Positions 24,849 to 34,308 of a DNA stretch of 64,000 nucleotides are shown here, in pieces. Origin of the DNA: Vibrio sp. NTOU-M3 (GTDB taxonomy: Bacteria > Pseudomonadota > Gammaproteobacteria > Enterobacterales > Vibrionaceae); contig NZ_CP162101.1 of assembly GCF_040869035.1 (NCBI RefSeq), positions 930,001 to 994,000 on the forward strand, given 5' to 3'. The first letter of the stretch is position 1. The number at the start of each line of letters is the position of its first letter. The notes beneath the pieces were generated by a model, which saw only the letters and a program-made list of their open reading frames with translations, was not told where the DNA came from and searched no databases. A program made the position numbers and the translations under genes.

Positions 24849-26264
24849 TTATTTCTGTTTTCTGCTAGCGAACCAACGGCGGAAAGATTGGCCGTCTGGT
24901 GTTGGTAAATCTCGGGCTTCATTCCAATGGCTGATCGCGCCAAGGTTCAGAGGTATTTTGCCGTCGCGAATGATGCCACTCGCCACGGTTGCACCAACTT
25001 TTACCCCCATATCCCAAAGTAAAGGTCGGGCGTTAACGAAGTTAAATGCGCCGACAGTTGCACGTTCTGTCAAAGGCGTGATCTTTTCGCTGACCATTTT
25101 TTCGCGATGTTTCATCAGCAAGTCAGACAGTGGAATTTTTACCGGACAAACGTCGTGACAAGCCTTACACAAGCTACAAGCGTATGGCAGATCTTTAAAA
25201 TCATCGTATCCGCCCAGTAAAGGTGACAGCACCGCACCTATTGGGCCAGAGTAGATAGAGCCATAAGATTGCCCTCCAATATGGCGATAAGCCGGACACG
25301 TGTTCACACAGGCAGCGCAGCGAACACAGCGTAAGATAGCGCTAAACTCTGAGCCAAGTATGTCTGAGCGTCCATTGTCCACAACGACCAAGTGAAACTC
25401 TTGTGGGCCATCACAATGCTCTGCTTCTCGCGGGCCTGTCAGTGCAGTTACATAACCAGTTAGAGGGAGACCAACAGCGCTGCGGCATAATAGGCTGATG
25501 ACAATGTCCAACTCTTCAAATGTTGGCACAATTCGTTCCATCCCCATTACGGCGATGTGCGTTTTAGGCAAACTGGTAGCCAGTCGTGCATTGCCTTCGT
25601 TTGTCACCAGTGTCACGGTTCCCGATTCTGCTACGGCAAAGTTACACCCGGTGATCCCGATATCTGCTTCAAGGAAGTCGTGACGAATGTACTGACGCAC
25701 AAAGCGCGTCATTTCTTCAGGATCTTCTGAGCCCTGATAGTTCAGTTTGTCTTTAAAGATCGCTTTAATTTGTGTGCGATTTTTATGCAGTGCCGGAACG
25801 ACGATGTGTGACGGTGGATCGCAGTCATCCACTTGCAAAATGTATTCGCCCAGATCGGTTTCAACTACTTCACAGCCATTTCGTTCAATGATCTTATTGA
25901 GACCGATTTCTTCGGTGACCATGGATTTGGATTTAACGACTTTCTTAGCGTTTTTTTGTTGGATGATGTTTTCAATGTAAGCCGTTGCTTGCTCTGCGGT
26001 TGAGGCAAAGAAAACACTTCCGCCATTTTTTGCAACGCTCTCACTGAGCTGGTGGAGGTAATAATCTAAATTCTCAAGCACATGGTTACGAATATCCATG
26101 CCCATTTCTCGCCACTCTTCCCAATGGCCAAGTCTGTCGGCGGCGATTTGGCGGTTATTAAACATGCGCTCTTGGGCGTTCGCTACAGAATGGCGCATGA
26201 ATTCATCTTGCATTTTGACTTTGATGCGTTGCTTGAAGTTCACATCGCTGGTTTTCATCGACAT
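24849..26264 (-). CDS. lutB: Lactate utilisation iron-sulfur protein LutB
   Basis: This 471-residue subunit joins an N-terminal LUD domain (VVKSKSMVTEEIGLN, about 95; FAVAESGTV, about 210) to a C-terminal ferredoxin-like module with two [4Fe-4S] motifs. These are CVRCAACVNTCP (about 310) and CSLCKACHDVCP (about 360). It passes electrons during lactate oxidation within LutABC. The start ATG at 26264 is supported by GAGGAG just upstream; a second ATG two codons later is also possible. It lies 10 bases after lutA. No key cysteine is missing. Confidence 0.95.
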   Translation of the reverse strand: MSMKTSDVNFKQRIKVKMQDEFMRHSVANAQERMFNNRQIAADRLGHWEEWREMGMDIRNHVLENLDYYLHQLSESVAKNGGSVFFASTAEQATAYIENIIQQKNAKKVVKSKSMVTEEIGLNKIIERNGCEVVETDLGEYILQVDDCDPPSHIVVPALHKNRTQIKAIFKDKLNYQGSEDPEEMTRFVRQYIRHDFLEADIGITGCNFAVAESGTVTLVTNEGNARLATSLPKTHIAVMGMERIVPTFEELDIVISLLCRSAVGLPLTGYVTALTGPREAEHCDGPQEFHLVVVDNGRSDILGSEFSAILRCVRCAACVNTCPAYRHIGGQSYGSIYSGPIGAVLSPLLGGYDDFKDLPYACSLCKACHDVCPVKIPLSDLLMKHREKMVSEKITPLTERATVGAFNFVNARPLLWDMGVKVGATVASGIIRDGKIPLNLGAISHWNEARDLPTPDGQSFRRWFASRKQK

Positions 26265-26274
26265 AATTTTCTCC

Positions 26275-26994
26275 TCAGCGACTTAGCAGCACATCGACGA
26301 TATGCATGACTTGAACGGGTTTACCTTCACGGCTGATTCGGCCACCAATGTTAATTAGGCAACTGATATCCGCACCGATCAAATAGTCGGGATTTGCGTC
26401 GCTGATATGGCGAACTTTCTCTTTAACCATCTCCCCAGAGATCTCAGACATCTTGACCGAGAATGTCCCCCCAAAGCCGCAGCAGGTTTGTTGGTTTTCG
26501 ATTGGCAACATCTCAAGTCCTTCGACATTTGCCAGCAATTTTAGTGGCTCTTCTTTTACCCCAAGTTTGCGGATCAAACTGCATGATGGATGGTAGACCG
26601 CACGGCCCGGAAGGCGAGCACCTAGGTTTTCTTTGCCCAGTTTATTGACGATAAATTGGGTCAGTTCAAATAAACGGTCTGCGACCTTTTGCGCGCGCTG
26701 TGCCCATTCCGGCTCGCTGGCCAGATACTCAGGGTATTTCTTGATTGAAGCGGCGCAAGAACCTGCCGGTGTTACGATAGGAAAATCATTACACTCAAAG
26801 GTTTCAATGAGCTTTTTCATTGCTGGCTTACTTTGTTCAATGTAGCCACTGTTCAAAGAAGGCTGGCCGCAGCAACCTTGTTGTTTGGGAAATAGAACGT
26901 CGCATCCAAGTTGCTCAAGCAACAGGACAGTTTTCTTGGCAACTTCTGATTTCACAGAGTCACACAAACAAGTGACAAAAAAGTTAACCTTCAT
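26275..26994 (-). CDS. lutA: Lactate utilisation Fe-S oxidoreductase LutA
   Basis: This 239-residue protein carries two CCG (cysteine-rich) domains, seen as CCGQPSLNSG (about 43) and CCGFGGTFSVKM (about 167). Such domains bind a non-cubane or [4Fe-4S] cluster, as in GlpC and heterodisulfide reductase. It is the first lut gene after the permease and forms the LutABC lactate oxidation complex. The length matches the family (about 240). The 132-bp gap to the permease gene contains a weak inverted repeat. Confidence 0.95.
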   Translation of the reverse strand: MKVNFFVTCLCDSVKSEVAKKTVLLLEQLGCDVLFPKQQGCCGQPSLNSGYIEQSKPAMKKLIETFECNDFPIVTPAGSCAASIKKYPEYLASEPEWAQRAQKVADRLFELTQFIVNKLGKENLGARLPGRAVYHPSCSLIRKLGVKEEPLKLLANVEGLEMLPIENQQTCCGFGGTFSVKMSEISGEMVKEKVRHISDANPDYLIGADISCLINIGGRISREGKPVQVMHIVDVLLSR

Positions 26995-27126
26995 TTTATG
27001 CTCCAGTGAGAGTCAAGGCCGTCAGGCGAAGCATGCTTGCGGCTCATTATATTTTTATAAAAGTAAGCCTATTCAAATGACTCTGTTGCCAAAGCCCTTA
27101 CTACAGTTCAAATAGGCTAAAAGTGT

Positions 27127-28710
27127 TTACATAACTAAGCTGACACCTGCGATGATCACGCCATACAACATCATCGGAATGACGGTTCGTTTGATGATGT
27201 AACCTTCTTTGTTCGCAATACCTAGGATGGTGGAAACCGCAATGATGTTGTTAATACAAACCATGTTCCCCATCGAGCCACCGACCGATTGCAGCGCAAG
27301 GATGAGGTGCTGCGGTAGCCCCACAGTCTGGGCGATGGTTTGTTGAATGCCGCCAAAGGTTAGGTTCGCTACTGTCGCGGAGCCGGAGAAAAATGCCCCA
27401 AGAGCGCCAAGGTAAGCGGCGAAGAACTGCCAATTGGTGCCTAATAGATCAGATAGGGCGCGACCCGTGGTCATGATGGGAGAGTTTGTTCCGCCCATCA
27501 TCATAAACTTCACCATGATCAACGCGCCGACCAGTGCAATAAATGGGATTTTGATTCGCTGAGCGGTTTCTGTGAACACTTGCGCTAGTTGTTGTCGGCT
27601 CATCTTGAAGATAAATGCGCTAATCAATACCACAAGGAAAAATGGGATCAACGCCGGCACATACAAGGTTTTATAAGCCCAAGATGTGTCCGTGCTTAGA
27701 ATGTGGCTTAACTTAATGATCAGCGCATGCGATAGACTAAGCTCAGCAAATCCACCGAGTTGGATGGAAAGCAGCGGTGTGGCATCAGTAAGTAGCGGTT
27801 TGATCCCCAGTTGCTGGATACGAGTGATGATCAGAATAGCGATAAGTAACAGTGTTGGGCTCATCGCTTTGATGATTTCTGCAGCCGGAAGGGATGTTTG
27901 GGCATGGCCTGTTTCAGGTTTGCGTGGCTCCATTCCGATGTTAAAACGGGCTAGAAAAATAGAAATGGTGAGGCCAATTGCCCCGCCAATCAATGCTGGG
28001 AACTCATAATTCCATTGTGCAAAAGCGAGGTAGGGCAGCGTGCAAGACATGATACTGAGCTGAATGAAGATAAAGTTGCGCGCAATGGCTTTCCAATTGA
28101 CCACAAAGCTTAGTGCAATAACAGGTATCACCGTTGCTGCGACCGTATGTAGTAATGCCGAATTTCGGCCAATTGCTAATAAATCGGCTTCGCTTAGCCC
28201 TAAACCACTAAAACCAAACCAAGTTGGGGTACCAACCGCACCAAAAGAGACAGGAACCGAGTTCATGACCAATGCCAGCATTGCAACGCGTAGTGCTGGA
28301 AACCCAAGCCCCACTAAAATAGGTGCAGCAATGGCGGCTGGTGTACCAAAGCCAGATGCGCCTTCAATCATAAATGCGAAGGCCCAGCCAATGATCATCA
28401 GCTGAGCAACTTGATTTCGGCTAACGCCTTCGAGCCAACGTTTGATCACTGCTTCTGCGCCAGAGAGAGAAATTGTGCGGTTTAAAAGGATGGCTCCGGC
28501 GATGATTGAAATGGGTGTGATAGCTGACAGACTGCCTGCGATTATGTTGGCGATTAACGGGGTGACATCAGCATTAAAGTAAAAAAGTTGGATTAAACCG
28601 ACTAAAGCGGCAGTGGCAGGTAAAGCTATCTGTGAGGGGATTGCATTTTTTTTCGTCATCATCCAAATAAGCAGAATGATGGGAATAATCGAAATGAATA
28701 AATTCGTCAT
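27127..28710 (-). CDS. L-lactate permease (LctP family)
   Basis: This 527-residue inner-membrane protein of the lactate permease family imports lactate (or glycolate) with protons. It has a dozen or more hydrophobic helices. Family hallmarks include GASGFGTPAAIAAPIL (about 118-133), VGTPTWFGFSGLGL (about 158-171) and, near the C-terminus, FFSGSATVANLTFGGIQ (about 438). It heads the lut gene set, giving an uptake-plus-oxidation unit for lactate. The start is the ATG at 28710. A 17-bp perfect palindrome lies about 190 bp upstream and is a candidate operator. Confidence 0.93.
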   Translation of the reverse strand: MTNLFISIIPIILLIWMMTKKNAIPSQIALPATAALVGLIQLFYFNADVTPLIANIIAGSLSAITPISIIAGAILLNRTISLSGAEAVIKRWLEGVSRNQVAQLMIIGWAFAFMIEGASGFGTPAAIAAPILVGLGFPALRVAMLALVMNSVPVSFGAVGTPTWFGFSGLGLSEADLLAIGRNSALLHTVAATVIPVIALSFVVNWKAIARNFIFIQLSIMSCTLPYLAFAQWNYEFPALIGGAIGLTISIFLARFNIGMEPRKPETGHAQTSLPAAEIIKAMSPTLLLIAILIITRIQQLGIKPLLTDATPLLSIQLGGFAELSLSHALIIKLSHILSTDTSWAYKTLYVPALIPFFLVVLISAFIFKMSRQQLAQVFTETAQRIKIPFIALVGALIMVKFMMMGGTNSPIMTTGRALSDLLGTNWQFFAAYLGALGAFFSGSATVANLTFGGIQQTIAQTVGLPQHLILALQSVGGSMGNMVCINNIIAVSTILGIANKEGYIIKRTVIPMMLYGVIIAGVSLVM

Positions 28711-28901
28711 TGGGCTTCCGTTATTCGTTATTGGTTGTAGGTGTTTTGTTTTTATTATTTGACTTTGATGTAAAGCCTATCGTTATTGTGGGTATTTTAT
28801 GGAGTGAATTGAATTTAGCTATTGATATTTAAAATACCAAAATGACGGCGACGAATGATTCTGTGACCTAAACCTTAATGGTATTACTGGGTTTTAATGA
28901 T

Positions 28902-28918
28902 TTGTTTAAATTAAACAA
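28902..28918. promoter_or_regulatory. Perfect 17-bp palindrome upstream of lactate permease gene
   Basis: TTGTTTAA-A-TTAAACAA is fully symmetric around one central base. Its place about 190 bp before the permease start suggests an operator. The cognate regulator is unknown; the sequence does not match the E. coli LldR or Bacillus LutR sites as I remember them. Confidence 0.4.
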
Positions 28919-29023
28919 TGAGTTAATGGGCTCTGGTAATGGTTGTGATGGAATGATTGGTTTGATTTTGGAAACAATAATATTCTTATTCAAACTTAAT
29001 GTGAGTTAATTGATTGATTTTAA

Positions 29024-29038
29024 TAATAACCATTCTCA
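29024..29038. promoter_or_regulatory. Fur-like box in the lactate/nap intergenic region
   Basis: TAATAACCATTCTCA matches the 7-1-7 Fur consensus at 11 of 14 informative positions. In AT-rich DNA this could be chance. Iron control would make sense because both flanking operons encode proteins rich in Fe-S clusters. Confidence 0.35.
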
Positions 29039-29256
29039 ATTTATTGTTAATAAATGTGTGGCGGGAATGTAAAAATACGAATTATTAAGAGTAAGGGTGA
29101 CAAAAATAATAGCAAATGAGAAAAAATGTGAATCAAATAAATATAGAGACAGAAATCTTGGTGTTTATCTACTTAGAATGAAGTCAGGAAAAAGTCGTTT
29201 CTCGTTTTATTTTTGCGATAACTTTTAAAATATGTGCGTTGGGTTGGGCGTCTAGC

Positions 29257-29270
29257 TTGATGCAAATCAA
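29257..29270 (+). promoter_or_regulatory. FNR box upstream of napGH
   Basis: TTGATGCAAATCAA is an exact match to the FNR consensus TTGAT-N4-ATCAA. It lies 114 bases before the napG start codon and predicts anaerobic activation of napGH. Confidence 0.8.
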
Positions 29271-29384
29271 TCAACGATTTGTATACCCCTTTATTGGTAT
29301 GTGATTGCACTTTTCGCTTGGTTAGATTGGGTTTTTATCCTTATAGACTCTATGGTTAATAGAGGCATCAACGAGGGGCATGGG

Positions 29385-30155
29385 ATGAAAACACCAAGAC
29401 CAAAAACCTCCGAAAGTCGCCGTCGCTTTCTTCGTGATACGGCCAGAACGGCTGCTGGCGTCGGTGTTGCAGCAACGGTTCTTGGATTACAGAGCCAACA
29501 AAGTAGCGCGAGAGAGCGAAATGGCGTGCCAGTGCGGCCACCCGGAGCACTTCCTGAAGGTGAATTTGAAGCAGCATGCGTACGTTGCGGTTTATGCGTA
29601 CAAGCATGCCCTTACGATACCTTAAAGCTGGCGACGCTATTGTCGCCACTCGCATCGGGGACCCCCTATTTTGATGCGCGCAGTATTCCATGTGAGATGT
29701 GTGAAGACATCCCCTGTGTGGTGGCTTGCCCAACAGGGGCACTTGATCCGAATTTAAAAGATATTGATAACGCCCGAATGGGAACGGCGGTGTTGATTGA
29801 CCATGAGACATGTCTCAACTGGCAAGGACTACGCTGCGATGTATGCTACCGAGTGTGCCCGCTTATCGATAAAGCGATTACCTTAGAGCATGTACGCAAT
29901 GAGCGAACGGGGTACCACGCGAAGTTGATCCCAACCGTGCATTCCGATGTATGTACGGGCTGCGGCAAGTGTGAACAGGCCTGTGTGTTGGATGTGTCGG
30001 CGATTAAGATTGTGCCCACAGATTTGGCGAAAGGGAAACTTGGCTCGCATTATCAATTAGGATGGGAAGAGATTGATAGGCCGTTGGAAAATACCTTTAC
30101 TGACGATGATCTTGTGCCAACGGACGCACTTGAATCATTGAATCGGGGGCAATGA
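29385..30155 (+). CDS. napG: NapG-type ferredoxin, quinol dehydrogenase periplasmic component
   Basis: This 256-residue protein begins at the ATG at 29385 (GAGGGG upstream). Its Tat signal has the twin-arginine motif SRRRFLRD at residues 10-17 and a hydrophobic Ala-rich stretch. The mature part has four Cys clusters for [4Fe-4S] centres: [12 protein letters not shown] (about 67), [14 protein letters not shown] (about 104), CDVCYRVCP (about 152) and [11 protein letters not shown] (about 190). NapG works with membrane NapH to pass electrons from menaquinol or ubiquinol to periplasmic nitrate reductase. It overlaps napH by four bases (ATGA). No napA, napB or napD is present in the window, so the partner reductase is elsewhere or different. 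Confidence 0.92.
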   Translation: MKTPRPKTSESRRRFLRDTARTAAGVGVAATVLGLQSQQSSARERNGVPVRPPGALPEGEFEAACVRCGLCVQACPYDTLKLATLLSPLASGTPYFDARSIPCEMCEDIPCVVACPTGALDPNLKDIDNARMGTAVLIDHETCLNWQGLRCDVCYRVCPLIDKAITLEHVRNERTGYHAKLIPTVHSDVCTGCGKCEQACVLDVSAIKIVPTDLAKGKLGSHYQLGWEEIDRPLENTFTDDDLVPTDALESLNRGQ

Positions 30156-31015
30156 TGGCAAAGAATCTTGCAAAAAATGCCGGCAAAGAAGCAATTGAAA
30201 AATTAGGCTGGTGGCACGCTCATCGATTTTTGATCCTGAGAAGATTCTGCCAGTTCTCCATTATTGCGCTGTTTATGGCAGGGCCAACGCTTGGTGTGCT
30301 AAAAGGTAACCTCTCATCAAGCTTACTGTTTGATGTCATTCCTTTCACTGATCCTCTGATCATGTTGCAAACGCTAACTGCGGGTCATCTTCCGGAGCTG
30401 ACAGCAATGGTTGGGGCGCTCATCGTAGTTGGCTTATATGCGTTATTGGCGCCCCGTGCTTTTTGTGCATGGGTTTGCCCACTCAATGTAGTGACGGACT
30501 TTGCGGCTTGGTTAAGAAGAAAGCTGAACTTGAAGGCGAGCTATCGCTGGTCTCCTCAGCTTCGTTATTGGCTCATTCCAGTGTTGCTGCTGGGAAGTGC
30601 AATCTCAGGTTCTGTGTTATGGGCATGGATTGATCCGGTTGCGGCACTGCATCGAGGCTTAGTGTTTGGCTTTGGTGCAAGCTGGATACTTGTTGTACTG
30701 GTGTTTGTGCTGGACTTGTTATTGGTTGAGCATGGTTGGTGTGGACACCTGTGCCCACTTGGTGCGACTTATGGTGTGATTGGCAGTAAAAGTATTATCC
30801 GTGTCAGTGCTGAGCGACGAGAAGATTGCACTAAATGCATGGACTGTTTTTATGTTTGTCCTGAGCCTGATGTATTGCGTCAGCCATTAAAAGAAGGCGA
30901 GCGGAAAGTGATGGATAAGAATTGCATTAGCTGTGGTCGATGCATCGATGTCTGTCCGGAAAAGGTGCTGGAATTTCAATCCCGCATTTCGACATCAAAC
31001 GTAACAGAGAAATGA
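30152..31015 (+). CDS. napH: NapH-type quinol dehydrogenase, membrane component
   Basis: This 287-residue inner-membrane protein has about four membrane helices and two CxxxCP loops (FCAWVCPLN, about 106; CGHLCPLGA, about 197), the NapH/CcoG-type signature. Two C-terminal [4Fe-4S] motifs follow ([12 protein letters not shown], about 227; [12 protein letters not shown], about 261). It oxidises quinol and hands electrons to NapG. Translation is probably coupled to napG through the ATGA overlap. Expression should be anaerobic given the upstream FNR box. A terminator hairpin lies about 125 bp downstream. Confidence 0.93.
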   Translation: MMAKNLAKNAGKEAIEKLGWWHAHRFLILRRFCQFSIIALFMAGPTLGVLKGNLSSSLLFDVIPFTDPLIMLQTLTAGHLPELTAMVGALIVVGLYALLAPRAFCAWVCPLNVVTDFAAWLRRKLNLKASYRWSPQLRYWLIPVLLLGSAISGSVLWAWIDPVAALHRGLVFGFGASWILVVLVFVLDLLLVEHGWCGHLCPLGATYGVIGSKSIIRVSAERREDCTKCMDCFYVCPEPDVLRQPLKEGERKVMDKNCISCGRCIDVCPEKVLEFQSRISTSNVTEK

Positions 31016-31435
31016 GGTGCTAATTCTTGCTAGCAAGAAGGGAAATGAATTCGAGCGCATAGAATGTAGTGTTATATTTGTATTGTGATGACAAATGTAA
31101 TGGAAAGCACTGATTTAATCATAGCGAATTAGTTATTTAAATAGTCCGGTTTTATATCGGGCTATTTTATTTTAATTAAATATAAAAAGATAATTAATAT
31201 CTACTTAATATATTAAATATAGAGCGATAACTTTATTCTTTATTTTATTAATAACGAGGTTAAATCGTGTATACCATCAGTGGATAATGAATAAAATGTC
31301 ACGTCTAAATCTTTGTCTTGAGTTAAATGTCACAAAATGTAAATTAAATCTATGTGTTTTATAAATTATTATTATGCCGTAACTATAATCGGTATGAATT
31401 TTTATAAAATCATAATTAAATAGGTAGATTTCATT
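31016..31435. other. 420-bp AT-rich gap before the chemoreceptor gene
   Basis: The left part holds the napGH terminator. The right part is very AT-rich and should carry the chemoreceptor promoter. A direct repeat AAATGTCAC occurs at 31294-31302 and 31325-31333, 31 bp apart (about three helical turns), which may be a regulator site. No gene is seen. Confidence 0.4.
31140..31172 (+). terminator. Terminator of napGH
   Basis: AATAGTCCG (31140-31148) pairs with CGGGCTATT (31158-31166), including one G-U pair, and is followed by TTATTTT. It is the only terminator-like structure after napH. Confidence 0.65.
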
Positions 31436-33322
31436 ATGTTTCAGAAACTATCACTAAAGAACAAATTGGCGTTTTCGGCTAGTGTTGCAATCATCATCGG
31501 CGGGTTAATGGTAGAAGCATTGTCATTCAATGGTGCTCTAAAAAGGCTGGATATTGAATTGTTAGAACGCTTGGAAAGTACAACCGCTTCTTACAATCAA
31601 AATGTGCAAGACTGGCTTGTTTCAAAAGAGCGCATTTTGACGGCATTCCCCTCGAATGCTGATTCATTATCAGTGCTCAATCACCTGAAACAAGTACGCG
31701 ATTCTGCGGGCTTTGATAATGTTTTTTTGGCTTATCCCGATGGTTCCCAGAACAATGCAAACGGTGTGGTGTTGCCTCAAGGGAATGATGACCCACGTGA
31801 ATGGGGCTGGTACCAAAATGCCATGGCAGTGCCAGACAAAGTGTTTATGGATAACCCAACCATTGCTGCTGCCACAGGTGCGAATGTGGTTTCTCTTGGC
31901 AAAACCCTAGATTTTAATAATGAAAAGGTTGTCCTTGGTGCTGATATTGAAATAAAAGACCTAGTAAACAGTATGAATGATGCTATTTTGCCGGGAGATG
32001 GCTATTTATTTATTGTCAATAAAGAAGGGAATATATTTATTCATCAAAATTTGACGCTATTGAATAAACCAGTAGCGCAAATAGGCTTGAATTTTTCAGA
32101 TATTAAAGAAGCAAGTGTCACTGGAAAAGATTTATACGTTGATGTTAATGGCGAGAAGAGTGTTATTCATGCACACAAAATTGATGGTACTACATTATCC
32201 ACGGTTACCGTCATTAATTATGCATCACTTGTCGAGCCATTGAATGATGCAATGTTAGGCCAAATATTAGCGACAGCCATTGTCGTTATTATTTGTACTT
32301 TATTATTTTACTTATTGTGCAAAGTTTTCTTCCGCCCTTTAAATAATGTTTCTGAAGCATTGGAGCAAATTGCAAACGGTAGTGGCGATCTCACTCAGCG
32401 AATCACCGTCGAAAGCCAAGATGAAGTGGGTAAATTAGCACAAAACTTCAATACGTTTGTGGCGAGTTTGCAGCAACTGATTGGTCATGTTCGTGATCAG
32501 TCCTCTCAACTCACAGAACGCTCAGAACAGAGTGCCCAACGTGCCCAGCGAACAGAAAGTGAAGTGCATCATCAACAACAAGATATCACCATGCTTGCTA
32601 CTGCCGTCACCGAACTTTCATCAGCAACACAAGAGATTGCATTGCATGCAGATAATACCGCTGATGCCGCGCAAAAATCCGCTCAGAATACCAATCACGG
32701 CCACACGCTTGTTGGAAATACTAAACAGTCGATCAGTTATTTGGCGAATGAGTTAGTACAAGCGAATGGTGTGATTGGTGAGTTAAATCGACACGCTCTA
32801 GATATTTCAACCGTGCTTTCAACCATTCGCGATATTGCAGAGCAAACCAACCTGTTGGCTCTGAATGCAGCAATTGAGGCAGCGCGAGCGGGAGAGCAAG
32901 GTCGAGGTTTTGCTGTAGTTGCTGATGAAGTGCGCGTTTTATCTCAGCGTACCCGCTCATCAACCGAAGAGATCAAATCGACCATTGATACCTTGCAAGG
33001 AACCACAGAGCGTGCCGTTTCGTTGATGGAAAACAGTTCACGTCTCGCTAATCACTCAGTAACTGATGCTGACAATGCAGCGCAGGCGTTGGAAGAGATC
33101 CGAGAGGCGGTTACGTTAATCAGTGATATGGCTACCCACATTGCCACTGCGGCAGAAGAGCAAACACATGTGACCGGAGAAATTACTCAAAACATCACCT
33201 CGATAAAAGATGTAGCAGAACAACTGGTACTCAGTTCCAAAGACAGCACTGAAGAGTCCGGGGCTTTGAAACTGCAGGCTGAAAACCTGAGCGCGAAAGT
33301 CGCGACGTTCAAATTATCATAA
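31436..33322 (+). CDS. Methyl-accepting chemotaxis protein
   Basis: This is a 628-residue transmembrane chemoreceptor. The first helix (about residues 11-30) is followed by a large periplasmic Cache-type sensor (contains [13 protein letters not shown], about 122, typical of dCache ligand pockets). The second helix is near 275-300 ([18 protein letters not shown]), then a HAMP linker. The cytoplasmic signalling rod carries the highly conserved hairpin [23 protein letters not shown] (about 480-502). It binds CheW/CheA to steer flagellar motion toward or away from a ligand, perhaps an amino or organic acid given the Cache domain. It is transcribed alone. Confidence 0.95.
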   Translation: MFQKLSLKNKLAFSASVAIIIGGLMVEALSFNGALKRLDIELLERLESTTASYNQNVQDWLVSKERILTAFPSNADSLSVLNHLKQVRDSAGFDNVFLAYPDGSQNNANGVVLPQGNDDPREWGWYQNAMAVPDKVFMDNPTIAAATGANVVSLGKTLDFNNEKVVLGADIEIKDLVNSMNDAILPGDGYLFIVNKEGNIFIHQNLTLLNKPVAQIGLNFSDIKEASVTGKDLYVDVNGEKSVIHAHKIDGTTLSTVTVINYASLVEPLNDAMLGQILATAIVVIICTLLFYLLCKVFFRPLNNVSEALEQIANGSGDLTQRITVESQDEVGKLAQNFNTFVASLQQLIGHVRDQSSQLTERSEQSAQRAQRTESEVHHQQQDITMLATAVTELSSATQEIALHADNTADAAQKSAQNTNHGHTLVGNTKQSISYLANELVQANGVIGELNRHALDISTVLSTIRDIAEQTNLLALNAAIEAARAGEQGRGFAVVADEVRVLSQRTRSSTEEIKSTIDTLQGTTERAVSLMENSSRLANHSVTDADNAAQALEEIREAVTLISDMATHIATAAEEQTHVTGEITQNITSIKDVAEQLVLSSKDSTEESGALKLQAENLSAKVATFKLS

Positions 33323-33325
33323 GTC

Positions 33326-33376
33326 GAAGGGCCATTTTTGGACGAGTAATAGTGGCCCCTTCATCTGCTATCTTTT
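33326..33376 (+). terminator. Probable terminator of the chemoreceptor gene
   Basis: GAAGGGCCA (33326-33334) pairs with TGGCCCCTTC (33353-33362) with a one-base bulge. A pyrimidine-rich TCTTTT lies a little further on. Confidence 0.4.
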
Positions 33377-33439
33377 AAACAACGGTGCTATTGCGTGTTA
33401 GCTTGACGTAAGCCAACCGCCTTAACACAAGGTGAACCC

Positions 33440-34279
33440 ATGAAAGCTCTTTGTTTCTTGTTGCTGATCTCCACTCAAGCCTTGGCGGTGGTACTGCCAG
33501 TCGTGATAGAAAAAAAAGTTCATGAAGACTATGTCGAGTTTGTTGGAGACAGAGATCCGCTGACCATCAATCAGTTTGGTGGTATCAAAGCTCGTCGGAG
33601 TACCGTCGAAATCGTATTACTTCAACAAGCATTCGCGTTGGGTGGGCTGCCAGTTGAGCTGCAATTCCACATTGCACCTGGTGCCGAGCGAATGCGGCGC
33701 ATGGTTATGCTGCATGGCTATGCCATGGCGGCAAATACGGTTTGGGATTCTGTGGCGAATGATACCAAAGATTTGTTGTGGGTGAGTGCGCCAGTGATTC
33801 GTCATGGTGAATTTGAAGCGGGTCTATATACGGTAGGCACGCGTTACGATCTTTTGGATGAAAAATATCGCATTGATATAGAAAAGCTGGCAGCCGTGAG
33901 CAGTTCGCAATGGGTCAGTGATTGGAACACCCTCTCTGAATTGCCCTTAACAAACTTAATCAATGTGACAGATTGGCGCAGTATGGTTGAAATGGTGGTA
34001 CATAACCGGGTAGATTTTTTATTGGCACCGTTTCAAGGCAGTAAAGATTTATCTTTTGAGGCGCGGGGTTACCGGTTCCTTCCAATTGAGGGTGTGAAGC
34101 TTGGACTCAGTGGATCACGTCATTTTATTCTGTCGCGCAGCTTTCCAAACAGTGAACGTCTTGCTGAAGTACTGGATCGTGGAATTAACATTCTGCGCCA
34201 GAAAGGGACCATCGTCAGGGCACTACAAGAGTGTGGTTTTTTCAATGCGCAGGTCACGGGGTGGCGAAAGCTAAATTGA
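33440..34279 (+). CDS. Periplasmic solute-binding-like protein (family 3 type)
   Basis: This is a 279-residue protein with a short Sec signal peptide (cleavage near TQALA, residue 16). The mature part has the length and pattern of bacterial extracellular solute-binding family 3 proteins without a transporter: an early strand/helix (TVEIVLLQQAFALGG), a middle lobe-crossing region and a C-terminal segment ending RALQECGFF. Vibrio genomes contain many such stand-alone proteins, probably sensors or auxiliary binding proteins. No ligand can be named. The LysR gene follows by 29 bases and may share its transcript. Confidence 0.65.
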   Translation: MKALCFLLLISTQALAVVLPVVIEKKVHEDYVEFVGDRDPLTINQFGGIKARRSTVEIVLLQQAFALGGLPVELQFHIAPGAERMRRMVMLHGYAMAANTVWDSVANDTKDLLWVSAPVIRHGEFEAGLYTVGTRYDLLDEKYRIDIEKLAAVSSSQWVSDWNTLSELPLTNLINVTDWRSMVEMVVHNRVDFLLAPFQGSKDLSFEARGYRFLPIEGVKLGLSGSRHFILSRSFPNSERLAEVLDRGINILRQKGTIVRALQECGFFNAQVTGWRKLN

Positions 34280-34308
34280 GCATTGGTTTCATAAGTTAGA
34301 TTGGATAT

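Larger units (their letters stand above)
28711..29384. other. 674-bp divergent regulatory region between lactate and nap genes
   Basis: This long AT-rich region separates the minus-strand lactate genes from plus-strand napGH. It holds three recognisable candidate sites: a 17-bp palindrome (28902-28918), a Fur-like box (29024-29038) and a perfect FNR box (29257-29270). I see no credible small gene in it. An in-frame napG start at 29301 exists but would displace the Tat signal. Confidence 0.5.

Noticed and set aside
27066..27118. Terminator between lctP and lutA
   Set aside because: Only an 8-bp AT-rich stem (AGCCTATT / AATAGGCT) with a 37-base loop is present; too weak to call, and the genes are more likely co-transcribed.
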